From positions 1,364,001 through 1,428,000 of the forward strand of contig CAVSZG010000001.1 of the NCBI GenBank assembly GCA_963732405.1: a DNA stretch of 64,000 nt. The letters are read 5' to 3'. Below the pieces are notes generated by a model. That model did no database searches. It saw only the letters and a program-made list of their open reading frames with translations, and was not told the origin of the DNA. Below are positions 55,381 to 63,087 of the stretch, one piece after another. How positions within the stretch are numbered: the stretch's first letter is position 1; each line of letters opens with the position of its first letter. Origin of the DNA: JAUIAI01 sp963732405 (GTDB taxonomy: Bacteria > Pseudomonadota > Gammaproteobacteria > Burkholderiales > Burkholderiaceae_E). The translations under genes were made by a program, and so were the position numbers.

Positions 55381-55476
55381 TCGTCTGGATTCTCCGCATC
55401 GGCCGTCGTCTGCAGCCCGCCCGCCGTGCGAGGGTCTGCCGCTCGTTCACATCCGACTTCGACTCCTGCCCGGCCC

Positions 55477-56562
55477 ATGTCCGATAGCGCCTCTTCTGAA
55501 TCGTCGACAGCGACACCGATCACTCGCCTGCAGATTCGTCAGCCGGACGACTGGCATCTGCATCTGCGAGACGGCACAGCGCTTCAGGCCGTCGTGGGCG
55601 CGACGGCGCAGCAGTTCGCGCGGGCGATCATCATGCCCAATCTGCGCGAGCCGGTCACGACTGCCGCGCAGGCCCAGGCCTATCGGCAACGCATCATGAC
55701 GGCGCTGAATCAGGTGTTGCCCGGCAGTCGATTCGAACCATTGATGACGCTGTATCTCACCGATCAGACCCGACCCGCGTGGATTCGCGAAGCCATTGCC
55801 AGCGGTGTGGTTCATGCCGTGAAACTGTATCCGGCCGGTGCCACCACCAACTCCGAGGCCGGCGTCACGGATCTGTCCAGAATCGGCCTGGTATTGGCCG
55901 AACTGCAGGAAACCGGAATGCCCTTGCTGGTGCATGGCGAACTGACCGGTGCCGATGTTGATACCTTCGATCGCGAAGCTCGCTTCATCGATGACGTGAT
56001 GATTCCATTGCGCCGCGATTTTCCTGCGCTCAGAATCGTCTTCGAGCACATCACCACCGAGCAGGCTGCCCAGTATGTGCGCGATGCCGACGGTGACATC
56101 GCTGCCACCATCACGCCTCAGCATCTGCTGTATAACCGGAACGCGATCTTTTCAGGCGGCCTGCGACCACACTGGTACTGCTTGCCGATTCTCAAGCGCG
56201 AGCATCACCGACTCGCGCTGGTCGAGGCGGCAACGTCGGGCAATCCGCGCTTCTTTCTAGGCACCGACAGCGCTCCGCATCCGGCGATGCTCAAGGAACA
56301 CGCCAGAGCTTGTGCGGGTTGTTACAGCGCGCCCTATGCGATGGCCTTGTATGCGACTGCATTCGAACGTGCCGGTCACCTCGATCGTCTCGAAGGATTC
56401 GCATCCGGGTTCGGTCCGCGTTTTTATCGCCTGCCGCCCAACGAGAACCGGATCACCCTGGTGCGCGAGCGCACGTTCATCGCGCAGAGCCTGCCCTTCG
56501 GTGAGCACTCCATCGTGCCACTGGCCGCCGGTGAGCCTATCGATTGGCGCATCGACGATTAG
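55477..56562 (+). CDS. pyrC: Dihydroorotase, class II
   Basis: A 361-residue zinc amidohydrolase of pyrimidine synthesis, interconverting carbamoyl-aspartate and dihydroorotate. Ligands are in order: QPDDWHLHLRDG, VKLYPAGATTNSEAGV (carboxylated Lys), LLVHGEL, RIVFEHITT, and FFLGTDSAPHP (Asp). Length and sequence match the E. coli-like PyrC type. The frame opens at 55315, but the ATG at 55477 gives the family N-terminus after a short Ser/Thr-rich lead. Confidence 0.95.
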   Translation: MSDSASSESSTATPITRLQIRQPDDWHLHLRDGTALQAVVGATAQQFARAIIMPNLREPVTTAAQAQAYRQRIMTALNQVLPGSRFEPLMTLYLTDQTRPAWIREAIASGVVHAVKLYPAGATTNSEAGVTDLSRIGLVLAELQETGMPLLVHGELTGADVDTFDREARFIDDVMIPLRRDFPALRIVFEHITTEQAAQYVRDADGDIAATITPQHLLYNRNAIFSGGLRPHWYCLPILKREHHRLALVEAATSGNPRFFLGTDSAPHPAMLKEHARACAGCYSAPYAMALYATAFERAGHLDRLEGFASGFGPRFYRLPPNENRITLVRERTFIAQSLPFGEHSIVPLAAGEPIDWRIDD

Positions 56563-56606
56563 GCGCCATGTCGCGCCCGCTGTCGGCTGCGACGGCTGGC
56601 GGCCGC

Positions 56607-57002
56607 TCAGCGTGGAATCCGTAACTCGTAACGCACGGCCGAATCGGGACGCGTGGCCACGCCGAGCACCAGTTCGATCCGATCCGCGACCACCAGCTCG
56701 TTGGACTGCAGCACGATCATGTGTTGGTCGGCCGGCTGAGAAATCGTGAATGCGGCCGGATCCGGCGAGAAGGAACCGGTGGGGGCTCGTGAGGTGACCA
56801 CCTGAAATTGCAGCACGGACACGCGCTCACCCGGCGCCGGGTCGTAGGGAATCACCACCTTGAGGCGCTGCCCCTGGGCTGACATCACACTGGCCGTGCC
56901 GAATTCGACAGCGATGGCCGGCGGGCTGGCCGCCATGGTGGCTAGGGCCAACAGGGCCGGCACGCCGGCACGGGCCAGGACACGGTTGAAGCGGGCGATC
57001 AT
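56607..57002 (-). CDS. Small periplasmic protein with FimV N-terminal-like domain
   Basis: A 131-residue protein. After a signal peptide (MIARFNRVLARAGVPALLAL, then ATMAASPPAIA) comes FGTASVMSAQGQRLKVVIPY, then HMIVLQSNELVVADRIELVLGVATRPDSAVRYELRIP in pieces. This follows the pattern of the FimV/HubP N-terminal periplasmic domain (LTVQSALGQPLRAEI ... YVLRVTSDRPV...F.LLVEL), but without LysM, membrane or TPR parts. GGAG five bases before the ATG fixes the start. Convergent with pyrC and divergent from rnpB. Function not known; similarity judged by eye. Confidence 0.6.
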   Translation of the reverse strand: MIARFNRVLARAGVPALLALATMAASPPAIAVEFGTASVMSAQGQRLKVVIPYDPAPGERVSVLQFQVVTSRAPTGSFSPDPAAFTISQPADQHMIVLQSNELVVADRIELVLGVATRPDSAVRYELRIPR

Positions 57003-57064
57003 GGCAACTCCGTAACGGGACTGGGTCAGTGCCCAGTCTGGGCCGTGCACCTACAATAGTCACC

Positions 57065-57468
57065 GGAAGCAGGCTGGACGGTCGCTGGCGCTCGATCTGC
57101 GGGTCGCGCGCGGGAGGAAGGTCCGGACTCCGCAGGACAGGATGCTGGCTAACGGCCAGGCGCGCATCGGCCCAAGCCGGCGTGCGACGGAAAGTGGCGC
57201 AGAAAACATACCGCCCAAGGTCGCTTCGGCGATCCGGCAAGGGTGAAATGGCGAGGTAAGAGCTCACCGCGGTCCTGGCGACAGGACTGGCAGGCCAAAC
57301 CCCATCCGGAGCAACACCAAATAGGCATGCGTCCGGCTCCGGTCGGGAAGGGCGGTCCGCCCAAGCATGCGGGTTGGTGGCACGAACGATCGGGTAACCG
57401 CTCGTCCAGATGAATGACCGTCACGTCGGGCAACCGACGGACAGAATCCGGCCTACAGGCCTGCTTCC
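57065..57468 (+). ncRNA. rnpB: RNase P RNA, bacterial class A
   Basis: The catalytic RNA of RNase P, which matures tRNA 5' ends. The P4 core is unmistakable: GAGGAAGGTCCGGACTCC near the 5' end and ACAGAATCCGGCCTA near the 3' end. The termini pair (GGAAGCAGGC at 57065 with GCCTGCTTCC ending at 57468) as helix P1. The inner GGATGCTGGCTAACGGCC and GTGAAATGGCGAGGTAAGAG segments are also characteristic. Length ~404 nt. A TACAAT -10 hexamer at 57052-57057 would start transcription within a few bases of 57065. Expressed divergently from the FimV-like gene. Confidence 0.95.
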
Positions 57469-57953
57469 ACTTTCTGCCTTCCGTCCGGAATGGCCGGCGA
57501 CCCGGGGTCGAGTCGCCACCTGGCGCGCATCACGGCAATTTTGCCATGTGACACAATCCGCGCCGAATTTTGTCGAACAGTCTTACAACCTGTCGCAACC
57601 TAAGAAACTACTTTCAGTTGCACTTGTAAGGCACTGGTTCAATTCGCCCGTGTTCGATCGCCGTGTGAATCCGACGCGGTCGCCGCATTGACCGGCGAAT
57701 GTAAGTGCTTGCCACGATTGAAAAAACGCCCCGCGTCGCTTGACCGACATGGGTGATTCCAATACAGTTCGCCCGGTGCCGCAAAGTTCCCTGGAGTGCC
57801 TTAAAGTGACTAAAACATGGCTTCAAGGTGGTAATCCAGTGACATGGCAGGTCCGGGTGGTCCTGATTGCCTGGTAGAGATGCGCGTTTATTTCAAATCA
57901 TGGAAAACACCTCGATGGACTGCTGTGGAATGGACGACCGGCTCTGACATTCG
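57469..57953. other. Leader and promoter region of the dcw cluster
   Basis: 485 bp without a gene, less GC-rich than its surroundings, between rnpB and mraZ. It holds the promoter candidate at 57740-57768. In the ~185-bp leader there are several GTGG/GTGA blocks near 57830-57870 that might serve as MraZ binding repeats, but the spacing is irregular and I do not call them. Confidence 0.5.
57740..57768 (+). promoter_or_regulatory. Sigma-70-like promoter upstream of mraZ
   Basis: TTGACC (57740-57745), exact 17-bp spacer, TACAGT (57763-57768). It lies 186 bp before the mraZ start and is the best match in the gap. It would drive the division and cell wall operon and leave a long leader suitable for MraZ autoregulation. 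Confidence 0.5.
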
Positions 57954-58382
57954 ATGCACTACAAGGGCAACAACAAGGTCACCCTCGATTCCAAGGCCCG
58001 GCTTGCGATCCCGACCCGTCATCGCGAACCGCTCATGGCGCAGTGCGGCGGCAAGTTGGTCATCACATTGGGCAAATTCGACCAGGCCTTGCTGCTGCCC
58101 GAGCCTGTCTGGGAAAAGATTCTGGTCCAACTCGAGGACATGGATCCCAGCCACCCTACGCGGACCAGTCTGGTGATGAATGCTGAAGATGTTGAGATGG
58201 ACAGTGGCGGGCGGATCCTGATGCCTGCTTCACTTCGTGAACGTGGCCTGTTTCCGAACAGCTCATTGGCCTTCATGGGAAACCTGTCGCATTTCGAAGT
58301 CTGGGACTGGGATGCGCGAATGGCGAAAGAAGCAAGTGAACGGGCCCAGCGGCAGCAAGGCTGGGACAGTCTCCGATTCTGA
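57954..58382 (+). CDS. mraZ: Transcriptional regulator MraZ
   Basis: A 142-residue double SpoVT/AbrB-like domain protein, first gene of the division and cell wall cluster. It opens MHYKGNNKVTLDSKARLAIP, and the second copy reads ILMPASLRERGLF with the usual DxxGRILMP form. In E. coli MraZ represses its own operon by binding repeats upstream. Length is normal. rsmH begins 54 bp later. Confidence 0.95.
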   Translation: MHYKGNNKVTLDSKARLAIPTRHREPLMAQCGGKLVITLGKFDQALLLPEPVWEKILVQLEDMDPSHPTRTSLVMNAEDVEMDSGGRILMPASLRERGLFPNSSLAFMGNLSHFEVWDWDARMAKEASERAQRQQGWDSLRF

Positions 58383-58436
58383 ACAAGTGCCCCGCAAGGG
58401 GAATCCTGGCATGAGAGGTCTGCAACTGGTGGAGAC

Positions 58437-59424
58437 ATGGTCGAGTCCCGTGACCCGTCGCACGTCCCGGTTCTGCTCGAGGCGGCGCTCGACGCGCTGG
58501 CACTGCGAGCCGACGGTGTGTATGTCGATGCGACATTCGGTCGCGGCGGGCACAGCCGGGCGATTCTCTCGCGGCTCGGGCCGCGTGGCCGCCTGCTCGC
58601 CATCGATCGCGATCCGGAAGCTGTTGCGCAAGCCACAAGTATTCATGATCCGCGCTTCGCGATTGCGCACGCTCGCTTCTCCTCACTCCCTGATTTGTTG
58701 CAAGGCTACCAAATCGAGCGTGTCGATGGCGTGTTATTCGACCTGGGTGTGTCTTCACCGCAACTCGATGAAGCCGGGCGCGGCTTCAGTTTCATGCGAG
58801 ACGGGCCCCTGGACATGCGCATGGACCCGGGGTCAGGCGAGTCGGCCGCGCAATGGCTTGCCCGTGTCGACGAAGCACAACTCACCGAGGTGATCAGACG
58901 TTATGGGGAAGAACGGTTTGCTCGGGCGATTGCAAAGGCGATTGTTGCTCGCCAGTCGGACGCCGGCGGGGCTGCACTACAGACCACCCAACAGCTTGCC
59001 AGTCTCGTGGCGGGCGTCATCGGCCGCCGGCACAAGGGGGCGCCGCTGGGCAAGAGCCCGGCAACCCGCACCTTTCAGGCTATTCGGCTTTTCATCAATC
59101 AGGAGCTTGAAGAGCTTCTCGCTCGTCCTGAATCACGCCGTCGACCGACTCGCACCCGACGGTCGGCTCGTCGTCATCAGTTTCCACTCGCTCGAAGATC
59201 GGATAGTGAAGCAGTTCATCGCCAGTGAAAGTGGTCGTAGTGCCGCACGTGACCCGGTCTCGGGTCATCCCGTGCATGCGCATGCCCCGCGCCTGCGGGC
59301 GGTGTCGCGCGTGCTGGCTGATGCTCAGGAAGCCGGTCGCAATGTGCGCGCCCGCTCGGCGGTGCTGCGCTGTGCGCAGCGCCTGGCCGATGTATCCGAC
59401 ACGATTCACGGGTCCGGCACATGA
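58437..59424 (+). CDS. rsmH: 16S rRNA (cytosine1402-N4)-methyltransferase (frame-disrupted)
   Basis: Methylates C1402 of 16S rRNA using SAM; ~328 residues when repaired. First frame: HVPVLLEAALDAL, VDATFGRGGHSRAIL (SAM binding), VDGVLFDLGVSSPQLD, GFSFMRDGPLDMRMD, TRTFQAIRLFINQELEEL. It then degenerates and stops at 59228. The next frame resumes exactly there: SLVLNHAVDRLAPDGRLVVISFHSLEDRIVKQF to a stop at 59424. The break, near 59115-59120 (GAGCTTCTC), equals one extra base. As this gene is conserved and in the middle of the dcw operon, a sequence error is more likely than loss. The end overlaps ftsL by ATGA. Confidence 0.93.
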
Positions 59425-59738
59425 CCCGCCGGCTGAATATCGTGCTGTTGCTCACGCTGGTTGCCAGTTCACTGGCCGTCGTATCACTCAACCAGTATTC
59501 GCGCACGCTGTATTACCAACAGGACGCCGCCGACAACGAGGCCCTGCAACTGGACAGCCGCTATGACGAAATGCTGGTCGCCCAGACCGAACTGGGCAAG
59601 GCTTCGCTGATCGATGTCCGGGCGCGCAAGCAGCTCAAGCTGGTCGAGCGCCTGCCCCGTCGTACCCTGCATCTGCTGCTCGACGCCGAGACTCGCTCGC
59701 AGGCGCAGGAAGCGACGCTTCGATGGCAGGGGCGCTGA
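59421..59738 (+). CDS. ftsL: Cell division protein FtsL
   Basis: A 105-residue bitopic protein of the divisome. A short N-terminus precedes one transmembrane helix (LNIVLLLTLVASSLAVVSL), then a periplasmic coiled coil (TELGKASLIDVRARKQLKLVERL). FtsL varies in sequence, so position (between rsmH and ftsI), size and topology are the main evidence. It overlaps rsmH by four bases and ends 2 bp before the preferred ftsI start. Confidence 0.9.
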   Translation: MTRRLNIVLLLTLVASSLAVVSLNQYSRTLYYQQDAADNEALQLDSRYDEMLVAQTELGKASLIDVRARKQLKLVERLPRRTLHLLLDAETRSQAQEATLRWQGR

Positions 59739-59740
59739 TC

Positions 59741-61519
59741 ATGGCGGGCAAAAAAACCGTCAAGTCGGTTCGGATCGGCAAATCGATCTCGCGCGACAAG
59801 CCCTTGCTCGAGCATGCGCTCAAGACCCGGCGACTGCGCGAGGTCATGTGGTTTTCCGCAGTCTGTTCGGTCATCCTGGTTGCCAAGGCCGGCTGGGTGC
59901 AGATCCAGCAGACCAGTGAACTCAAGCGCTACGGTGAACTCAGTTATACCGAGACGATCACCACCGCTGCATCGCGAGGCAAGATTTACGATCGCAACGA
60001 CGTCGTGCTGGCATCGAGTCTGCCCGCCCGCGCCATCACGGTCGATCCGCAACGTTTTGTCGAGGCCACTACCGAGCAGCGCAAGGCGCTGGCCGAGGCA
60101 CTGGACATGAAGTTGTCGGTGCTCGATCAAAAGGTCGCTCGCGGCGGGCAGCGCTTCGCCTATCTGAAGCGGCAGGTCGATGTGCCGCTCGCCGAGCGGA
60201 TTCTTGCCCGCAAGATCCCCGGTGTGCGGGCCGAATCCGAGTTCAAGCGTCATTACCCGGAAGGTCCGATTGCCGCTCATCTGGTCGGTTTTACCGACTA
60301 TGACGACAACGGTCAGGAGGGGATCGAGCTCATCGACGATGCGCAGCTCAAGGGCACCGATGGCCTGCGTCATGTGTTTCGCAATCGACTGGGTCGCAAG
60401 ATGGGTGACTTTCGCGACGATGTCGAGAAGGTTCGTGATCCGGTGAACGGCAATGACGTGCATCTGTCGATTGACAGTCGGCTGCAATACCAGGCATTCG
60501 AAGCGGTGCGCGATGCGGTGCAGGAGCATCAGGCCAAGGCCGGTTCGGTGGTGGTGCTGGACGTCGAGACCGGTGAGGTGCTCGCGATGGCCAACTGGCC
60601 GGCCTACGACCCGAACAACCGGCAGAACCTGCGCTTCTCCGACATGCGCAACCGTGCATTGATCGACAGCTTCGAGCCCGGCTCGACGATCAAGCCCTTC
60701 ACTATCGCGCTCGGTCTGGAGTTGCGTGCGATCACGCCCAACACCTTGATCGATACCGATGATGGCAAGATGACCATCGGCCCCGACACGATCGGCGATT
60801 CGCACAAGGTGGGCACGGTGACGGTAACCCGGGCCCTTGTTGAATCGTCCAACGTGGCTGCCGCCAAGATCGCGCTCGATCTGAAACCCGAGCAGATGTG
60901 GTCTTTCCTGAGTGCGGTGGGATTCGGTCAGGCGCCGTCGCTGCATTTTCCCGGGGTGATTGCCGGTCGGATGCGCCCCTGGCGCAAATGGCGGCCCATC
61001 GAGCAGGCCACCATGGCCTACGGACATGGCATGTCGGTGTCGCTGGTCCAGCTTGCACATGCCTACATGATCTTTGCGCGCGATGGCGATCTGCCGCCAC
61101 TCACGCTGCTGCGCAGCGACCGGCGGGCCGAGGGTCAGCAGATCATCTCCAGCCGTACTGCCCACGAAGTGCGCGACATGCTCGAACAGGTCGTCGGGCC
61201 CGAGGGCACGGGCAAGCAGGCCCGGGTGATCGGCTTTCGGGTGGCGGGCAAGACCGGAACCGCTCGCAAGATCGAAGATGGTGTCTACGTCAAAAAATAC
61301 GGCTCGACATTCGTGGGTTTCGCCCCGGCATCGGCACCGCGGGTCATCGTGGCAGCGCTAATCGATGAGCCCGCCGGCAAAAAATATTACGGTGGCGATG
61401 TCTCCGCACCGCTGTTCAGCCGGGTGACCGGCCACGCGCTGCGTCAGCTGCGCATCACCCCGGACGCGCCGGTTGCCGAAGTCGAGATGCCGATCTCCGG
61501 CTCGACGGAGTTGCGATGA
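59741..61519 (+). CDS. ftsI: Septal peptidoglycan transpeptidase FtsI (PBP3)
   Basis: A 592-residue class B penicillin-binding protein. A membrane anchor lies near residue 40 (VMWFSAVCSVILVAKAGWVQ). The pedestal domain starts with AASRGKIYDRND. Transpeptidase motifs are complete: SFEPGSTIKPFT (SxxK), VESSNVAA (SxN) and VAGKTGTARK (KTG). It cross-links peptidoglycan at the division septum. ATG 59723, overlapping ftsL, is an alternative start. Overlaps murE by ATGA. Confidence 0.96.
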   Translation: MAGKKTVKSVRIGKSISRDKPLLEHALKTRRLREVMWFSAVCSVILVAKAGWVQIQQTSELKRYGELSYTETITTAASRGKIYDRNDVVLASSLPARAITVDPQRFVEATTEQRKALAEALDMKLSVLDQKVARGGQRFAYLKRQVDVPLAERILARKIPGVRAESEFKRHYPEGPIAAHLVGFTDYDDNGQEGIELIDDAQLKGTDGLRHVFRNRLGRKMGDFRDDVEKVRDPVNGNDVHLSIDSRLQYQAFEAVRDAVQEHQAKAGSVVVLDVETGEVLAMANWPAYDPNNRQNLRFSDMRNRALIDSFEPGSTIKPFTIALGLELRAITPNTLIDTDDGKMTIGPDTIGDSHKVGTVTVTRALVESSNVAAAKIALDLKPEQMWSFLSAVGFGQAPSLHFPGVIAGRMRPWRKWRPIEQATMAYGHGMSVSLVQLAHAYMIFARDGDLPPLTLLRSDRRAEGQQIISSRTAHEVRDMLEQVVGPEGTGKQARVIGFRVAGKTGTARKIEDGVYVKKYGSTFVGFAPASAPRVIVAALIDEPAGKKYYGGDVSAPLFSRVTGHALRQLRITPDAPVAEVEMPISGSTELR

Positions 61520-63087
61520 TCGACGCGGGCAGCGATCTCATGCTCGAGCCTCGCGCCGCCGGCGCCTGGTTGCGCTCGACGCTGGGCCCGGCAGCGCATC
61601 TGACCCAGGACAGCCGGGCGATTACACCCGGTGATGGCTTCGTTGCCTGCCCTGGCCGCTCATCCGACGGGCGGGATTACATCACCTCGGCGCTGGCGCG
61701 TGGCGCGGCCGCCCTGGTGATCCATGCCGGTGCGAACGAACCGATGCCGACCTCGATTCCGGTGCCCTGGCGTCGGGTGCCGGCGCTGGCCGATCGTCAG
61801 GGCGAGCTGGCGGCCGCCTTCTACGGTGATCCGTCCACCCGGATGGACGTGGTGGCCGTGACCGGTACCAACGGCAAAACCAGTTGCGCCAACTGGATCG
61901 CCTCCGGTCTGGCCGATCGCGGCAGTACCGCCGCGATCGGCACACTGGGTCTGCGTCGTTATGGCACCGTTGATGAGGTCGGCGTCGACGCAGCAACGGT
62001 CGATACGACCGGCCTTGCCTCATTGACCACGCCGGATGCGGTGTCGATGCAGCGAGATCTGGCAAGCCTGCGCGATGAGGGTGTGGTGTGTGTCGCCGTT
62101 GAAGCGTCTTCGATCGGCCTGGATCAGCATCGACTCGCCGGTACCGCCATCGATGTCGCAGTGTTCACCAACCTGAGTCGTGATCACCTCGATTATCACC
62201 ACACCATGGCCGACTACGCGCGGGCCAAGCAAAGGCTGTTCGCCCGGGACGATCTACGTGTCGCGATCGTTAATGGCGATGATCCGGCCGCCGTGCAGAT
62301 GCTGGATGCCATCGCGCTCGGACGGTCCAGCACGCGATCGATCGCCTATGGTTTCGAGCCCGACCGGTATGCGCCGGGGGCGCAGGAGAAGCTGGCGATC
62401 GCCGGATTCGAGACCCGGGCGAGCGGTTCGGTGCTGTCGCTCACCGGTACGCTCGGCTCGGCAACGGTCGAGCTGCAACTGGTCGGGCGCTTCAATGCCT
62501 TGAATGCTGCCGCGGTCTGCGCGAGCTGGCTGGCGCTTGGCCTGTCGTTCAGCGATGCCATGGACCGGCTCGCCGTGCTGCGGCCGGTTGACGGTCGCCT
62601 GCAGGCTGTCGAAGTAGCGGGCACGCCCGGTCCGCTGGTGGTGGTTGACTACGCCCATACGCCCGAAGCGCTGGCGGCGGCGCTCGATGCACTGGCCGAT
62701 CCCTGCGCGGCCAGGGGCGGTGTGCTCTGGTGCGTGTTCGGGTGCGGCGGCGATCGTGATGCAGGCAAGCGCCCACTGATGGCTGCCGCCTGCGAGGCGC
62801 GCGCCGGGCGTCTGGTCCTGACCAGTGACAATCCACGCAGTGAATCGCCTTTGGCCATCATGGCGGCGATGCAGACCGGCCTGACCCGCGCGCCGTGGCT
62901 GGTCGAAGCGGATCGTGCGCAGGCCATAACGGCGGCCGTGCTGGCCGCCGATCCGCGTGACATCGTGCTGATCGCGGGCAAGGGCCACGAGGCCACGCAG
63001 GAGATCGCCGGACGCCGGTATCCGTTTTCCGATCAACGGGTCGCTCGTCAGGCCTTGCAAACCCGCGGGCAGGCCGATCATGCTTGA
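61516..63087 (+). CDS. murE: UDP-MurNAc-tripeptide synthetase (MurE)
   Basis: A 523-residue Mur ligase adding the third amino acid to UDP-MurNAc-Ala-Glu. ATP loop VTGTNGKTSCANW; central EASSIGLDQHRL and NLSRDHLDYHHTM; the specificity motif is TSDNPRSESP, where DNPR indicates meso-diaminopimelate, as expected for a Gram-negative. It overlaps ftsI by four bases and murF by eight, so the string is tightly coupled. Confidence 0.96.
   Translation: MIDAGSDLMLEPRAAGAWLRSTLGPAAHLTQDSRAITPGDGFVACPGRSSDGRDYITSALARGAAALVIHAGANEPMPTSIPVPWRRVPALADRQGELAAAFYGDPSTRMDVVAVTGTNGKTSCANWIASGLADRGSTAAIGTLGLRRYGTVDEVGVDAATVDTTGLASLTTPDAVSMQRDLASLRDEGVVCVAVEASSIGLDQHRLAGTAIDVAVFTNLSRDHLDYHHTMADYARAKQRLFARDDLRVAIVNGDDPAAVQMLDAIALGRSSTRSIAYGFEPDRYAPGAQEKLAIAGFETRASGSVLSLTGTLGSATVELQLVGRFNALNAAAVCASWLALGLSFSDAMDRLAVLRPVDGRLQAVEVAGTPGPLVVVDYAHTPEALAAALDALADPCAARGGVLWCVFGCGGDRDAGKRPLMAAACEARAGRLVLTSDNPRSESPLAIMAAMQTGLTRAPWLVEADRAQAITAAVLAADPRDIVLIAGKGHEATQEIAGRRYPFSDQRVARQALQTRGQADHA

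Larger units (their letters stand above)
55099..55476. other. 378-bp intergenic region upstream of pyrC
   Basis: No gene is seen. The first ~140 bp are plain. At ~55246 there is a TACTAT hexamer after an AT-richer stretch (unlike the surroundings), followed ~110 bp later by the hairpin at 55356-55376. Between them lies a GC-mixed, possibly structured stretch. Either a pyrC leader with an attenuator-like hairpin or a separate small RNA would fit; see the ncRNA entry. Confidence 0.5.

Noticed and set aside
57830..57880. MraZ-box repeats before mraZ
   Set aside because: GTGG-like blocks occur but not with the regular spacing of known MraZ sites, so they were not called.
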